Below, piece by piece: positions 49,201 through 55,992 of a stretch of DNA of 64,000 nt. Source of the DNA: Sipunculus nudus (taxonomy: Eukaryota; Annelida; Sipuncula; Golfingiida; Sipunculidae); the NCBI GenBank assembly GCA_026874595.1, contig CM049307.1:186001-250000 (forward strand), in the 5' to 3' direction. How positions within the stretch are numbered: the stretch's first letter is position 1; every line of letters starts with the position of its first letter. The translations under genes and the position numbers were made by a program. The notes below the pieces were generated by a model. That model saw only the letters and a program-made list of their open reading frames with translations, ran no database searches and was not told where the DNA came from.

Positions 49201-51151
49201 TTGTAATATATTACATTACAGTGACATGGTATCATACCCATACTTATAAATTAAGGACCACCAGTCTTTAATTAGTTAAATTAAGGTCTCAGAACTGTGT
49301 CAGGAGTGGACATGTAGATATTGTGCCAGTATTTCACTGATATTAACAAAACTGCTTTTCCGGGCCAGCTATAGCCAAAATGGAATATTCTGAAAGCTTA
49401 AAATTTCCGATGGTTCATTGAAATTAAACCTTGAAAAATATTAATAGAAATAAAATTGCATGCAGTGCTGTCATAAAAGGTTTCTATAATTGATAACCAA
49501 ATATTCAGTTTCATAATTTACATAGGAAATTTGAAAATACTTATTTGATGCTTGCTTTTTTAACTTTTTGTTTTTAAAGAGAAAATTCCACAGCCCCCCA
49601 CAGATTTGAAGGCATACCTGCAAGATGGTTATATGATTGTGACATGGAAACCACCAACTAAGACCTTTGACCTTGTCAGTATGTATGAGGTACATTATCG
49701 CTTCAGTGGCAAAGGGAAAGATCGCCCAATCACTGTGGTAAGCTGGTGCAGAAAGTCTCTTTAATTGACATTTACATCATGCAGAACACTAAAACTATAA
49801 AGAGAGCTAGATAATGCTTTTCTTATCACATTGTGATATTTAAGACAAATAAATAAAGCTCATGTAAATTAAGCTGAATGCAGAGCCAGAGTTTGATTTT
49901 ACCAGTCAGTTATCCTGCAATTGTGGTTTTTTTTTTGCCCCAAGACCTATCCTTAAGCATAATTTCATCAAGATTTGCTGAGAACTTTCATGATGTTGCA
50001 GGGACAAACAGAATATTTTAAATGAAATATACTTTGTTACCATTGTGGTAAAAATCTGACTTTAATGTTGGTTCTGTCGATTACCACCTGGAAGGGTTAT
50101 AGATAAATCAGTAAATCATGTCAGAAAACATTCTATAGTACAGGTATTATAAGTACTAATATGTCTTAATTAGTATTATAATTAACTGTATACTTTGAAA
50201 GTTTAATTTCCTGAAATCCTGAGTATTATACTTAGTAGCATGGTTTTAGCTTTTTATCCTAACTTTGTTTTTCTGCAGCAAAAGTACACAACAAGAGTCA
50301 AAATTTCTGAGGTTCCAAGTTATTCAGAGTTTGAGGCCTATGTATACTCCGTCAACCACCATGGCAAAAGTGTTCAGTCAGTAACTGTACGGCTGACGAC
50401 AAACCGGTTAAACCCTTCCCGACCAGTCCACCTAAAGGCAACAATTCTGGAGAACAGTTTCATCCATTTAACTTGGGAAAAACCCCTCACTAATCCAGGG
50501 GCAGTTAAACGGTACATCATCTATTATCAGGCAGTGCTGCCCTCTGATGGCTTGGCGCCAGTGGTTATAGGCACTGACCCTGATATGTTATCATACAGGC
50601 TGATCAATCTAAAACGAGGAACAACATACCAGATTTATGTCACAGCAAAAGCTTTACATCACGAGAGTGAGCCATCAAACTATATAACAGTTGAAATTCC
50701 CGAGGATTTAACCCCGATGGCCCATATGGGAGGTCCTAGTTCTGTGGCAGTAGGACTTGGCGTGTTTTTTGCTCTTGTTGCAGTGATAGCCATTGGTGTA
50801 GCAGTATATATTTGGCATGTGAAATTTCGGAAGAATACCCACTCTCGCTTCAAAAATGACTCTGTTGCATTTGAAAACCCAGGTTATGCAACAAACCATG
50901 AAGGCAGGGTGTCAGGACTCCCATCATCAAGCTACGGCTACGATCAACCTACGACGATTAACACCATACAGACAAATCATAATGACTCCCGCAACTCTAG
51001 CGCCATCATGCGGGCAGCAGAAGAAACAAATGATCACACATATCCACAGATATCTACAGAAAAGAAGGCTGCCCCAGATGTTGCTCAGATTGATCCAGCT
51101 GACACTAAACATGTCAGTTTGAAGTTTGATGGCAGTACATCTAATATGTGA
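10142..51151 (+). CDS. DB-module/Ig/FN3 single-pass membrane receptor-like protein, spliced, 5' incomplete
   Basis: Eleven exons join in frame: 10142-10258, 15339-15491, 19137-19294, 25414-25543, 26393-26644, 27083-27385, 27885-27953, 31221-31391, 48911-49072, 49580-49737, 50279-51151. Every junction has AG/GT borders and matching phases (mostly 1-1, the pattern of shuffled extracellular modules). Domain order is DB, FN3, Ig, Ig, short linker, DB, FN3, FN3, transmembrane helix, ~110-residue cytoplasmic tail. This matches the nematode 'Ig-like and fibronectin type-III domain-containing' DB-module proteins (IGDB type), cell-surface proteins of unknown ligand. Start, signal peptide and any further N-terminal modules are not in the recognised exons. 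Introns are unusually repeat-rich. A role in adhesion or recognition is inferred from architecture only. Confidence 0.88.
10259..11545 (+). other. Intron, AT-rich, no gene seen
   Basis: Intronic sequence. It contains a 24-bp direct repeat (catcatcgagtaccttcc core) present three times at 10821-10898, which creates short spurious open frames on both strands. Nothing else coding was recognised. Confidence 0.6.
11546..12475 (+). mobile_element. Diverged Helitron-like/non-autonomous element with AGCTCAG hairpin head
   Basis: The head at 11550-11578 is an inverted repeat (agctcagatgac ... agtcatctgagct) followed by atagcgatcgc, a gtctgttaacagggcacaaa motif and a diverged ~340-bp monomer (tgcagaccggtggtgccatc). 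The end near 12437-12457 (cagctgagcgtcatggccca) matches the tails of the other copies in this window. It carries no coding sequence. It is an old, decayed copy of the same family as 19493-24232 and 37768-41825. Confidence 0.7.
12476..13680. other. Intron with an interspersed repeat
   Basis: No coding exon recognised. 12785-13300 is homologous to 59330-59725 (listed separately). The rest is AT-rich unique-looking sequence. Confidence 0.55.
12785..13300 (+). repeat. Unclassified interspersed repeat, copy 1
   Basis: It shares a collinear block with 59330-59725. Common landmarks in order are aacataaacacagc, aatcaggagatgcc, ggctgaaa, ggacctcc-gtcac, atggtaaacagacaca, ggactgttt, actgaactga, gctcctgat, atgtccctttaat. 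No coding potential and no clear terminal repeats, so the class is unknown. Confidence 0.75.
13681..14497. mobile_element. Foldback-type element/long-TIR MITE, about 0.8 kb
   Basis: The ends are inverted copies. 13681 begins tatgtcgagggaagaatgag and the complement of 14497 begins tatgtagagggaagtcaatg; both continue with a gagattctgggaagat-type segment and a cctccc block. The interior is full of gaatgagaattctcattc-like palindromes. A TA target is plausible. There is no ORF. It lies in the intron between the two exons of DB module 1. Confidence 0.78.
14498..14973. other. AT-rich intron segment, nothing recognised
   Basis: Low-complexity AT-rich sequence between two MITE-like elements. Short open frames on both strands look like chance. 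Confidence 0.5.
14974..15253. mobile_element. MITE, about 280 bp, with ggttctcaggcact TIRs
   Basis: The left end reads aaaataaaaggtgtggttct and then caggcact. The right end is its inverse: agtgcctgagaaccatacct followed by tattttttttgg. Inner sequence also pairs (gcccgcgtcaa vs cgcccgcacgc). No ORF; typical of a small non-autonomous DNA transposon. Confidence 0.8.
15339..15491 (+). CDS. Exon: second half of DB module 1
   Basis: The acceptor tgctgattgcag precedes 15339 and the donor GTATGT follows 15491. The 153-nt exon is phase 1-1. It encodes KQDHIQCCRRRNIPRNC, then LSFC and a C-terminal LYCLMFTEQILSC. The cysteines follow CC-x8-C-x3-C-x13-C-x9-C, the same plan as the preceding exon. Together the two exons give the 12 cysteines of a complete DB module. 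The module runs directly into the FN3 domain of the next exon. Confidence 0.9.
15492..15782 (+). other. Intron segment, no gene
   Basis: AT-rich with attcattc runs near 15650-15700. No coding or structured feature seen. Confidence 0.5.
15783..16190. repeat. 38-bp tandem repeat, about 10 units
   Basis: The unit resembles cagtatgtgtagtgtattta followed by catatgtatatgtgtatg, with purine/pyrimidine alternation. All forward frames are largely open, producing spurious small ORFs rich in Cys, Tyr and Val. It sits in the DB-to-FN3 intron, upstream of the splice-acceptor array. Confidence 0.9.
16442..19136 (+). repeat. 37-bp tandem array of 3' splice-site sequence (about 72 units)
   Basis: The unit is gcgttgcactgtgcattata plus ttcttttccctttatca. 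Each unit therefore carries a polypyrimidine tract and CAG identical or nearly so to the true acceptor of the next exon: the last unit, tattcttttccctttatcag, ends exactly at 19136 and the FN3 exon starts at 19137. Higher-order periods are visible: cgttgcttt variants at 17441, 17663, 18105 and 18326 (222 bp, six units), and a ctgtgattat variant at 17301 and 17965 (664 bp, 18 units). Long open frames (up to 848 codons) here are artefacts of a stop-free repeat. Confidence 0.95.
19137..19294 (+). CDS. Exon: first half of FN3 domain 1
   Basis: 158 nt, phase 1 in and phase 0 out, donor GTCAGT. It encodes RLPSTPESFRIMNVG, then the FN3 B-strand tryptophan in VDVAWDQP and the C-strand YLLYYRKSG, ending FKVIR. 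The FN3 fold is completed by the exon at 25414. The acceptor is the last copy of the 37-bp array. The later FN3 exon at 49580-49737 has the same length and phases, consistent with duplication of a DB-FN3 block. Confidence 0.9.
20889..22978 (+). mobile_element. Nested Helitron/pearl-like element with 11 x ~180-bp core repeats
   Basis: The left end atgcccccgccac-aaa-gtggccggggc forms a hairpin and is partly inverted at the right end (ggcgggggcatt). The right end has a perfect gtgtcg-ttc-cgacac hairpin (22958-22972) two bases before a terminal CTAG (22975-22978), as in Helitron 3' ends. The interior is about 11 tandem units of ~180 bp (starts at 20981, 21161, 21341, 21522, 21702, 21882, 22062, 22242, 22406 and so on), each with tgtacggactttttttcgca and gttgacctacttttgac. 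Insertion is into the T-run of a host monomer without an obvious target duplication. No transposase. Confidence 0.8.
24033..24232 (+). repeat. 102-bp tandem duplication at the tail of the Helitron-like element
   Basis: The segment gttgaatggttatatactac-cattcagatgataaaatttc through gggtcacttgttatgtt occurs twice in a row with a few substitutions. Confidence 0.85.
24233..25413 (+). other. Intron with two short tandem arrays
   Basis: A 31-bp repeat (tgtggagaacatgtggtgtg with tgtcacatgac) occurs about 4-5 times at 24831-24975. A ~22-bp repeat (ctgcctgatgtttttgatct) occurs three times at 25040-25110. No coding exon recognised. The 3' end (gtttttaccag) is the acceptor of the next exon. Confidence 0.7.
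25414..25543 (+). CDS. Exon: second half of FN3 domain 1
   Basis: 130 nt, phase 0 in and 1 out, donor GTATGT. It encodes TYKVTGLEQATHYDIYLIAV, the canonical FN3 E-F region (Leu then Tyr spacing), then NPYGSS and ends in THRE. It joins in frame to the exon ending at 19294. Confidence 0.92.
25544..26392 (+). other. Intron, AT-rich, nothing recognised
   Basis: No structured repeat or coding region seen; short open frames look like chance. Confidence 0.5.
26393..26644 (+). CDS. Exon: immunoglobulin domain 1
   Basis: 252 nt, phase 1-1, acceptor tatgatacag, donor GTAAGT. The I-set-like Ig domain shows VTLTCSARAYPAPSVYW (first Cys and core Trp) and GGKYTCVAANAKGEV (YxC second Cys), ending in YIKVQ. 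One whole domain is encoded by one symmetric exon of ~84 residues, slightly short for an Ig domain. Confidence 0.93.
26645..27082 (+). other. Intron, nothing recognised
   Basis: AT-rich. It ends with a duplicated gtgtgattaatgat just upstream of the acceptor at 27083. Confidence 0.5.
27083..27385 (+). CDS. Exon: immunoglobulin domain 2
   Basis: 303 nt, phase 1-1, acceptor ttttattggcag, donor GTATGA. It encodes KPEVHAGQKEVKAAPY, SNATLTCVYTG (first Cys), LMWTKGG (Trp), then ISILNITMVTPEDYGMYTC (D-x-G-x-Y-x-C second Cys) and VGKNSEGQA. About 101 residues, one Ig domain in one exon. Confidence 0.94.
27386..27884 (+). other. Intron, nothing recognised
   Basis: AT-rich, ending in the acceptor tttgttttacag at 27884. 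Confidence 0.5.
27885..27953 (+). CDS. Exon: short Pro-rich linker
   Basis: 69 nt, phase 1-1, donor GTAGGA. It encodes PLGFIPSAPPPDTIPGAPHN and VT, a proline-rich linker between Ig domain 2 and DB module 2. Its last ~28 bases and donor are reiterated ~19 times in the following intron. The exon is called from phase and splice consensus and has no domain support. Skipping it would keep phase because it is symmetric. Confidence 0.78.
27926..28910 (+). repeat. 52-bp tandem array of exon end plus 5' splice site (about 19 units)
   Basis: The unit is ataccaggggctcctcac, then aatgtcacag joined to the donor gtagga, then ttcttaaagtcagtagta. The first unit is the real 3' end of the exon at 27885-27953 with its donor. 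About eight of the following copies keep cacaggtagga exactly and others are mutated (gtaaga, gttgga, atttagga). The array lies entirely in the intron downstream. Spurious open frames repeat GRILKVSSNTRGSSQCHR. Confidence 0.94.
28911..29531 (+). other. Intron segment, nothing recognised
   Basis: AT-rich; a 116-codon minus-strand open frame at 29181-29531 has no recognisable motif and is probably chance. Confidence 0.5.
29532..31165 (+). mobile_element. Helitron-like element, AGCTCAG family, 1.6 kb, different interior
   Basis: The head agctcagctgactataagtc-atctgagct at 29538 is followed by a run of gtccgtc repeats. The tail cagctgagcgatgtaaccca-tgggtcccttgttt is at 31133-31165. The interior lacks the ~335-bp monomers of the other copies. 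It holds a 22-base poly-C tract (30435-30456). No coding gene. Confidence 0.7.
30435..30456. repeat. Poly-C tract (22 C)
   Basis: Uninterrupted run of 22 C on the + strand inside the 29532-31165 element. Confidence 0.95.
31221..31391 (+). CDS. Exon: first half of DB module 2
   Basis: 171 nt, phase 1-1, acceptor tttaatctgcag, donor GTAAGA. It encodes VVSENHSSFAECCVQASVNS, MCLPAC and LVCTLELPKILRC. The cysteine plan is CC-x8-C-x3-C-x17-C-x9-C. A second, better acceptor (cattcttcctttgcag) ends at 31253, exactly 33 nt inside and in the same phase; using it would drop 11 residues just before the CC pair. Either start is possible. Confidence 0.88.
31392..31685 (+). other. Intron segment upstream of the TIR transposon
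   Basis: Contains a short piece resembling the gtccgtctgttaac part of the Helitron-like heads near 31510-31550; otherwise nothing recognised. Confidence 0.45.
31689..32035. repeat. Left TIR of the transposon
   Basis: About 350 bp, inverted and roughly 75-80% similar by eye to the split right TIR. It contains AAnATGGC motifs (31834, 31987, 32021) that continue into the subterminal region (32197, 32337, 32357, 32490). Confidence 0.82.
32805..37018 (-). pseudogene. Decayed transposon protein with zinc-knuckle N-terminus, FEN/XPG-like region and C-terminal CXC region
   Basis: Reading the minus strand, fragments lie in order: ATG at 37018 with FNLCVICQEKK; WHGTCYVNY (~36780); AAEGKYHLPCYV (~36480); a long acidic segment (36514-35711); WIEAGVLGANAAQHVMAG (~35190); FDRYQHASRLE (~33850); VIENHDVPLPDNWCSFLSL; EADTGLVLHC and VLVRETDVLVLLVAHF (acidic nuclease-like residues); HAITGCDTVSKLVGHGKK (FEN/XPG helix-turn motif, ~33330); and a cysteine-rich CACGNCSCRKAKLTCTDGCA near 32880, ending at the stop 32805-32807. 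It is broken by in-frame stops (about 36880, 36835, 35407, 33387, 32922) and at least six frameshifts (for example an extra C near 35770 and a lost base near 35225). The family is widespread in invertebrate transposons; it cannot be functional as it stands. Confidence 0.82.
37019..37559. other. Transposon 5' region between its gene and right TIR
   Basis: AT-rich; presumed promoter side of the decayed gene. No clear promoter element can be assigned. Confidence 0.45.
37560..37768. repeat. Right TIR of the transposon, inner part
   Basis: The complement of this stretch matches 31826-32035 of the left TIR. It contains a perfect caagatggcggcc motif at ~37592 and two related copies. The outer part of this TIR continues at 41826 after the inserted element. 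Confidence 0.8.
37768..41825 (+). mobile_element. Helitron-like element with ~335-bp monomers and two heads, inserted in the right TIR
   Basis: The head agctcagctgactgaaagtc-atctgagct at 37775 is followed by atagcgatcactctttgtcc and ~335-bp monomers (ggacctagaatcttcattct, tccatggaaac, cccatatcctttgagctatg, ggtggcgccacctgtattt). A second identical-type head begins at 39832, placed in the T-run of a monomer. A single tail, cagctgagcgccatgaccca-tgggtcccttgttt, ends near 41825. The T-rich insertion site interrupts the transposon TIR (..gccattatgttt / attttgaagg..). No intact gene; short open frames here are monomer artefacts. Confidence 0.8.
41826..41981. repeat. Right TIR of the transposon, outer part
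   Basis: The complement matches 31689 to ~31830: tagacaggt, ggcattttatgttaaaagtg, gcaagtgtttta, ctgtttacaggtg. It is followed by the TAA duplicate at 41982-41984. Confidence 0.82.
41982..42359 (+). other. Intron segment, nothing recognised
   Basis: AT-rich sequence between the transposon and the acceptor array. Confidence 0.5.
42360..48910 (+). repeat. 60/61-bp tandem array of acceptor plus exon start (about 100 units)
   Basis: Each unit has atatttctttgtttcag followed by atggccttaaccttactgaa and tgttgggatgagtgggataatt. The real exon at 48911 begins atggccgtaaccatactgaa after ctttgttttag, so each unit reproduces the 3' splice site and ~25 bases of the exon. Edge units at 42360-43080 and 48600-48910 are most diverged and closest to the exon sequence; the centre is homogenised. 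Higher-order repeats: a 1,821-bp block (44053 vs 45874, 44961 vs 46782) and a 605-bp block (47205 vs 47810, 47570 vs 48175). Repeated 66-codon open frames here are artefacts. Confidence 0.96.
42533..42952. mobile_element. MITE inserted in the acceptor array, about 420 bp
   Basis: The ends are inverted: tactgtggttgcc at 42533 and the complement of 42952, tactgtggttggcttcatg. Inner tttcgcgat and tcgcgaaat motifs pair. The flanking array unit is split at gggttaat / tatatttt, consistent with a TA target. No ORF. Confidence 0.82.
48911..49072 (+). CDS. Exon: second half of DB module 2
   Basis: 162 nt, phase 1-1, acceptor ctttgttttag (last copy of the array), donor GTGAGA. Joined to 31391 it reads CGADGRNHTECCRKQPDIPS, matching the DB mid-module D-G-R-x-H-T-x-C-C. 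It then has FCYPAC, AQECLNHVESIVDC and MEEGQ. Cysteine plan CC-x9-C-x3-C-x15-C-x9-C. Confidence 0.93.
49073..49579 (+). other. Intron, nothing recognised
   Basis: AT-rich, ending with acceptor tttttgtttttaaag at 49579. Confidence 0.5.
49580..49737 (+). CDS. Exon: first half of FN3 domain 2
   Basis: 158 nt, phase 1 in and 0 out, donor GTAAGC. It encodes KIPQPPTDLKAYLQDGYMIV, then TWKPP (FN3 Trp) and MYEVHYRFSGKGKDRPITV. Length and phases equal those of the FN3 exon at 19137-19294. The acceptor AAAG is weak but the frame and domain fit. Confidence 0.9.
49738..50278 (+). other. Intron, nothing recognised
   Basis: AT-rich, ending with ttgtttttctgcag at 50278. Confidence 0.5.
50279..51151 (+). 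CDS. Terminal coding exon: rest of FN3 2, FN3 3, transmembrane helix, cytoplasmic tail
   Basis: 290 codons plus TGA. Residues 1-43 finish FN3 2 (VPSYSEFEAYVYSVNHHGKS). Residues ~45-140 form FN3 3 (FIHLTWEKP, KRYIIYYQA, INLKRGTTYQIYVTAKA). A hydrophobic helix at ~155-178 (VAVGLGVFFALVAVIAIGVA) is followed by a basic stop-transfer HVKFRKN. The ~110-residue tail contains FENPGYAT, an NPxY-type motif suited to PTB-domain or endocytic adaptor binding, plus a Tyr in SSSYGYDQP. The tail is otherwise low in recognisable motifs. Topology is type I by inference, since the N-terminus is not seen. Confidence 0.95.
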   Translation, partial: QKYTTRVKISEVPSYSEFEAYVYSVNHHGKSVQSVTVRLTTNRLNPSRPVHLKATILENSFIHLTWEKPLTNPGAVKRYIIYYQAVLPSDGLAPVVIGTDPDMLSYRLINLKRGTTYQIYVTAKALHHESEPSNYITVEIPEDLTPMAHMGGPSSVAVGLGVFFALVAVIAIGVAVYIWHVKFRKNTHSRFKNDSVAFENPGYATNHEGRVSGLPSSSYGYDQPTTINTIQTNHNDSRNSSAIMRAAEETNDHTYPQISTEKKAAPDVAQIDPADTKHVSLKFDGSTSNM

Positions 51152-51257
51152 ATGAATTATACACAGGCTGTATCAGATTGAAACAGCTGACACTAAACAT
51201 GTCAGCCTGAAGTTTGATGGCAGTTCATCATGTGAATGTATTATACACAGGTGTATA
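51083..51257 (+). repeat. 88-bp tandem duplication spanning the stop codon
   Basis: 51083-51170 (cagattgatccagctgacac ... atgtgaatgaattatacaca) is repeated at 51171-51257 with substitutions and a small deletion. The duplicated copy contains a second version of the last ~17 codons (TADTKHVSLKFDGSS in its own frame) lying downstream of the present TGA. Confidence 0.85.
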
Positions 51258-51596
51258 CATCACACATATCAATATTCTCCCTATCTGATTATCATTAAAT
51301 ACTTTACTGGCTGGAATAAAAAGGTTGCTTCTGTAATGTAAAATCTGTGAGAACACAATCAAGAACAAGAGGGTTTAGCTCTGTGAGAGCAATTTGTGTA
51401 GATTTGATGAATTATAGGGAAAGGATAAAGGAAGCAAGATGAAGATGACTTTTACTAATTGTCAGACAGTCTTGTTAAGGTTTCTCACAGATGTCTCTCA
51501 AAACCTGTTAATGAAGATAACTTTGCAATCACAAATGCTGGGTATACTAAGAAACAAGGTAGTCATGGCCATGCATGACCATATAAAGAAGTGATC

Positions 51597-51615
51597 GGGG
51601 GGGGGGGGGGGGGGG
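51597..51615. repeat. Poly-G tract (19 G)
   Basis: Uninterrupted run of 19 G in the presumed 3' UTR; could form a quadruplex in RNA. Confidence 0.95.
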
Positions 51616-53244
51616 TTGTACCTCTAAGTCCTGTCAAGCAGAAACTTTATGCCATGTCTGTTATAATATACATGTTCTTACAGCGCATCATGTACTTGTT
51701 AATGGTGAATGATAATGCTAATCAATGTAATGATAAAGGCATCTTATAAAAGTTCAGTAAGGTTCAATACACCAAAATGCAAATGACACACTTTGTGTCA
51801 GATCTAAACATGAACAAGACACTTTGTATCAGATTTAAACATGAACAAGGATCATGTTAAGAATACCAGTATCTCAAACTAGTCACGTGATCCCAACCTG
51901 TCACATGATCTGTACCAAATTGATGACTGGTTCAAATCTCTGTTCATTTGATCACTTTTATTCTTGGGGATTTGTCTAGAATTCATAACTTCCTGACAGG
52001 CTGATAGAACCAGCTCTGCAAGGAGAATGCTACCTGTACTTAATATTTCATATTATTACAGGTAAATAAAAAGAAACTATACACTTCTGAGAGGAAATCT
52101 GTGGCAGTTTATTGAATGAGATTTGTTTTTGGTTTTGTTTCTCTCATTGTTTCTCTCTTTTGGAGAAATTATCTTCATGATTAAATAACAGGTTTTATTG
52201 TTTAACTTTAATCGATAACAAATATATGTAATTTTTACGTAGTCCTTTAGTGCAATACTGTCTGAAGAAAGTGATGCTCATTACATAATGCTTATTATCA
52301 TCTTCCAGACATGTTATATATGAGAAAGTCAGATCACAATTTTTTGCTTTGCAGAATGCCAGACCATTATCAGGATAAACTAGATTGCATGGTTATAAAA
52401 TCTCTGGATTTCTGCATTTTCAGAATTAAAACATTATATCATACATATAATTTCCCATGGTTTGTTTTATTTATGTTATTAGGGAAAGTGTAAAATGACT
52501 GAAGGTCCACAAATGAAATGCCAAATGTTAGCTCAGCTTATATGTTTAAAGGTATATGAAACCGCTGATAAATGCATTCAAAGATATGTTCAGTTGCATT
52601 TCTATACATTTTTGCAGGTTTACAGCAATATTTTTGCCCTCTATACCCCTGCTGCACATGTGTATTCATATGGCAGTGTTTGAAACCATATGTCCGACTT
52701 CCTAAGACTGGTGTATCTTTGTTAGAAAGGTGAATATTAAATTTTATTGATGGTCTATGTACAGTTTTTTTTTCTGTCTATAATACAGTACAAAATTTTC
52801 TTATATGCCCCCAAACTTATATGTTAAGGCTGGTAAATGCCACCTTGATAATATATGTAAAGGTTGTGCAGATTAACTTTACTGTATGTAGCATCATCAA
52901 ACCTTTTACTGTATGTAGCATCATCAAAACTTTTTGCAGCAATTTTGCCCCTCCTGTTGTACGTAAAGATGCACGCTGAGTTTTCAATGACACCATGGAA
53001 TTCCTTAGAAAAAAAAAATCCTCTGTTTAAACTCATCTGTTACAAGCCAAATCCATTAATGTTTAATATACTTAAAAAAAGGACAAACATAAAAATTGGG
53101 GGCAGGGTGGGTGGTTGCTGGGGGCATTGCTGGTTAGTTTTAGTAGCTGCTTTTTTATTATGTACAGAACAAATGTGTTTATATTGTAACATTTTCTGAA
53201 TCCTGAAGTCAACACAGTAGTTGTTATAACAGTTAATGTGTGGG

Positions 53245-53400
53245 TTATAAAAGTTTATGGGTGGGCTAGAATAACTGCAGGATCACAGTTAATGTGTGGT
53301 CTAGGATAACTGCAGGATCACAGTTAATGTGTGGTCTAGGATAACTGCAGGATCACAGTTAATGTGTGGTCTAGGATAACTGCAGGATCACAGTCAATGT
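53245..53400 (+). repeat. 35-bp tandem repeat, about 4 units
   Basis: The unit gatcacagttaatgtgtggt followed by ctaggataactgcag recurs at 53281, 53316, 53351 and 53386. Confidence 0.9.
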
Positions 53401-55992
53401 AACAGATGTCTGATGTATAAAGCTCCTGCTCAAAGTGTGTTTTTTTTTGTTAGTCTTGGAGCATGTCACTTTTGTATTATGCTGAATAGTGAATTTGACC
53501 ATGTAATGAAAAAAACAAAGCTATAATAAATATGTAGTACTGTTTGCAGGACAAATGGCAAAGCTCGACTTTAAGATGTCATACATAAATAAGCTGTTTT
53601 CATTAATTCATCAAAACTCATACTATGTTAAGAACACAAAACAAGAAGAAAACTAATGGAAATGATAAAGGATTGCAATCATCGTACAGTTATTGTTTAT
53701 AATTAAATAGTCCATCAGCCTTCATCATAATCATCACATGAATATAATTCTTTAAGATATTACTCATCAAGACAGTTTTTTTAGTATTTTCTGCATTTCA
53801 CTTGTTTGAAATTCATAAATATTTAGAAACAGGTTTAGCTTTAATATTATTGATATTTTAACTCATCTTCTTTCTTTTTCTCATGTTTATTCATCTAATA
53901 TTCTTGTCCCACATGGAACTTCATAGTAATTCTGCCAGTCCAGGAGAGCTTGAAGTATTGTACCTGGTCAGGATAAATAATCAACAAAAACACACATATA
54001 CATATCAAGACTGAAATCCTGATCTTGATTCAGCAGTTGGTCCAGATCTGACCTGTGATGTGTGTTTGTATGTATATCCTAATGGATAAGTATCAGCACA
54101 ATACATGCTGTGATAGGATGAACTTATTGTAACTCATAATTCTCAGGAATTTTTTTCTAAAAAAAATGCTGTTCTGGGTTTAACTATAAGCATTGCTATA
54201 TAACTAGCAAATAAAATGGCACAAATTTCAGTTTATTTGATTTTAATTCACAGCCTGAAATTTCCTTCCTATTGTGTTGATCTTCACATTCCTAGATATT
54301 GTTACAGCTGTCTCAAGGTTTTACAACATTTTAAACAGCAGGTCTCCAATGAAAAGTTAACCTTGTCCTGGTCATATATTTTAAATGAAAATAGATATTG
54401 TACATTATTTCTTGTATATTAATGCTGTACCAATTCACAAGTCTTTGTATTATGATGTACTCAGATGTAAAGCTGAAAGACTGTTAAATTCAGACTGGGG
54501 TACTCATAACAAGGAATTCATTAGTTTTTTCATTAGTGTACCCATTACAGGGTAATCATTACAGTGTATTTCATACAATGTATTCATTGCTGTATTCGTT
54601 AGTGTACTCCTTACAAGAACCCTTGTTACAGCGGGAGCTTTACAATATATATCACAGAATAATAATGCACAACTGATTTTATTCAAAATGACAGGATTAT
54701 GAGACATTATATGAAGCTTCCCGCCGTCATTTTAATCAATGGAGACTGAGATATTTCACTGTTACATAAATCAACCAATCAAACAACTCACCCTGATTCC
54801 ACCATGCTACATGTGACAACTTGATCTGTATGCAAAATGGCACCACCGTCAGAGGTTTCAGTATTTTTGTAAGATCAGTATATGATAAGGGCATGGAATT
54901 ATGATACTTATCAAACATGGAAATATAATAGGGAAATACTTTGAGGAAAATCTATGAGTTGAGAGTTTGGTCACCATTGGACCAGTATATTCCAAGTGGG
55001 GGAGCAATACTTTTACAGATGACTGTCGCCTGTATCTGTAAGTTATAGAATGTGGCCTGTAAAATCATGACAGCACTTTTGCATGGGGACACTTTGTTAC
55101 ATCTGACCAGGCCATTCATAAAAAGTGTCACAAAAAAATAATTTTAAATTATTTGGTAATCTCTTTCTTATCATTTTTACTGACAACATATAACCTGATG
55201 TGTGCCGTACCCCATCATGATAGAATTCCATCTGAAAGAAGGTGATGTGAATGTACCGAAATGGAAAAGTGTACACACATCTGCTGGTCATGATGCAGCC
55301 CACACTATTCACAGGCTACACGAACACAAAGTGTTACACCACAATATACAGGCCTGCTTGAGTACTCAAGTTGTTATATAAGGCTTGCATCATATTTAAT
55401 ATACATTTTAATAATTCATATGTTACAGGGTAGCACTTAATAATGTAGTGCTCATTTCAGTACTGTTTGAGGGTCAAAATAACTTATTACTTTGTATACT
55501 GAATGCAATGGGACATGCAATCTTTAACCTGGTTGAATCCAAAATGTTTATGCACTGTGATAAATAATGCACACTTAAACTCTTATATTTGAAGGTAGGA
55601 AATGTTTCCTCCTTTGTGTTTATAACATTCCTTTTTGTACATGAAATATAGTATATTTATGCACTGTATCTGTTTTGTATGCAAATTATATATTTTTGGT
55701 AACTAGAATAATGTTTCAATTGTATGTAGTGTTTGTTTCTTAATTGCACAATACAGAATATGCACAGATATCCAAAGTGGATACCCTGGGACCATTCCAT
55801 TTTTATACTTGCTCTGAAGGATTTTCATCATGTCATTGTTTGTATATCACATATATCCAAGATGTTGAGAATTATTGTGTAAGTAAATATTAGTTGTTAC
55901 ATTGTCGTTTTACATGCTTGTTTGATAATTATGTAGACTGTTAAATACATATAGATGTGTGTGTACAGTCTTACAGTCTTGTTAGTGTTATT

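Noticed and set aside
52311-55312. Small open frames in the region after the stop codon
   Set aside because: Short, on both strands, with no motifs; expected by chance in a long AT-rich 3' UTR.
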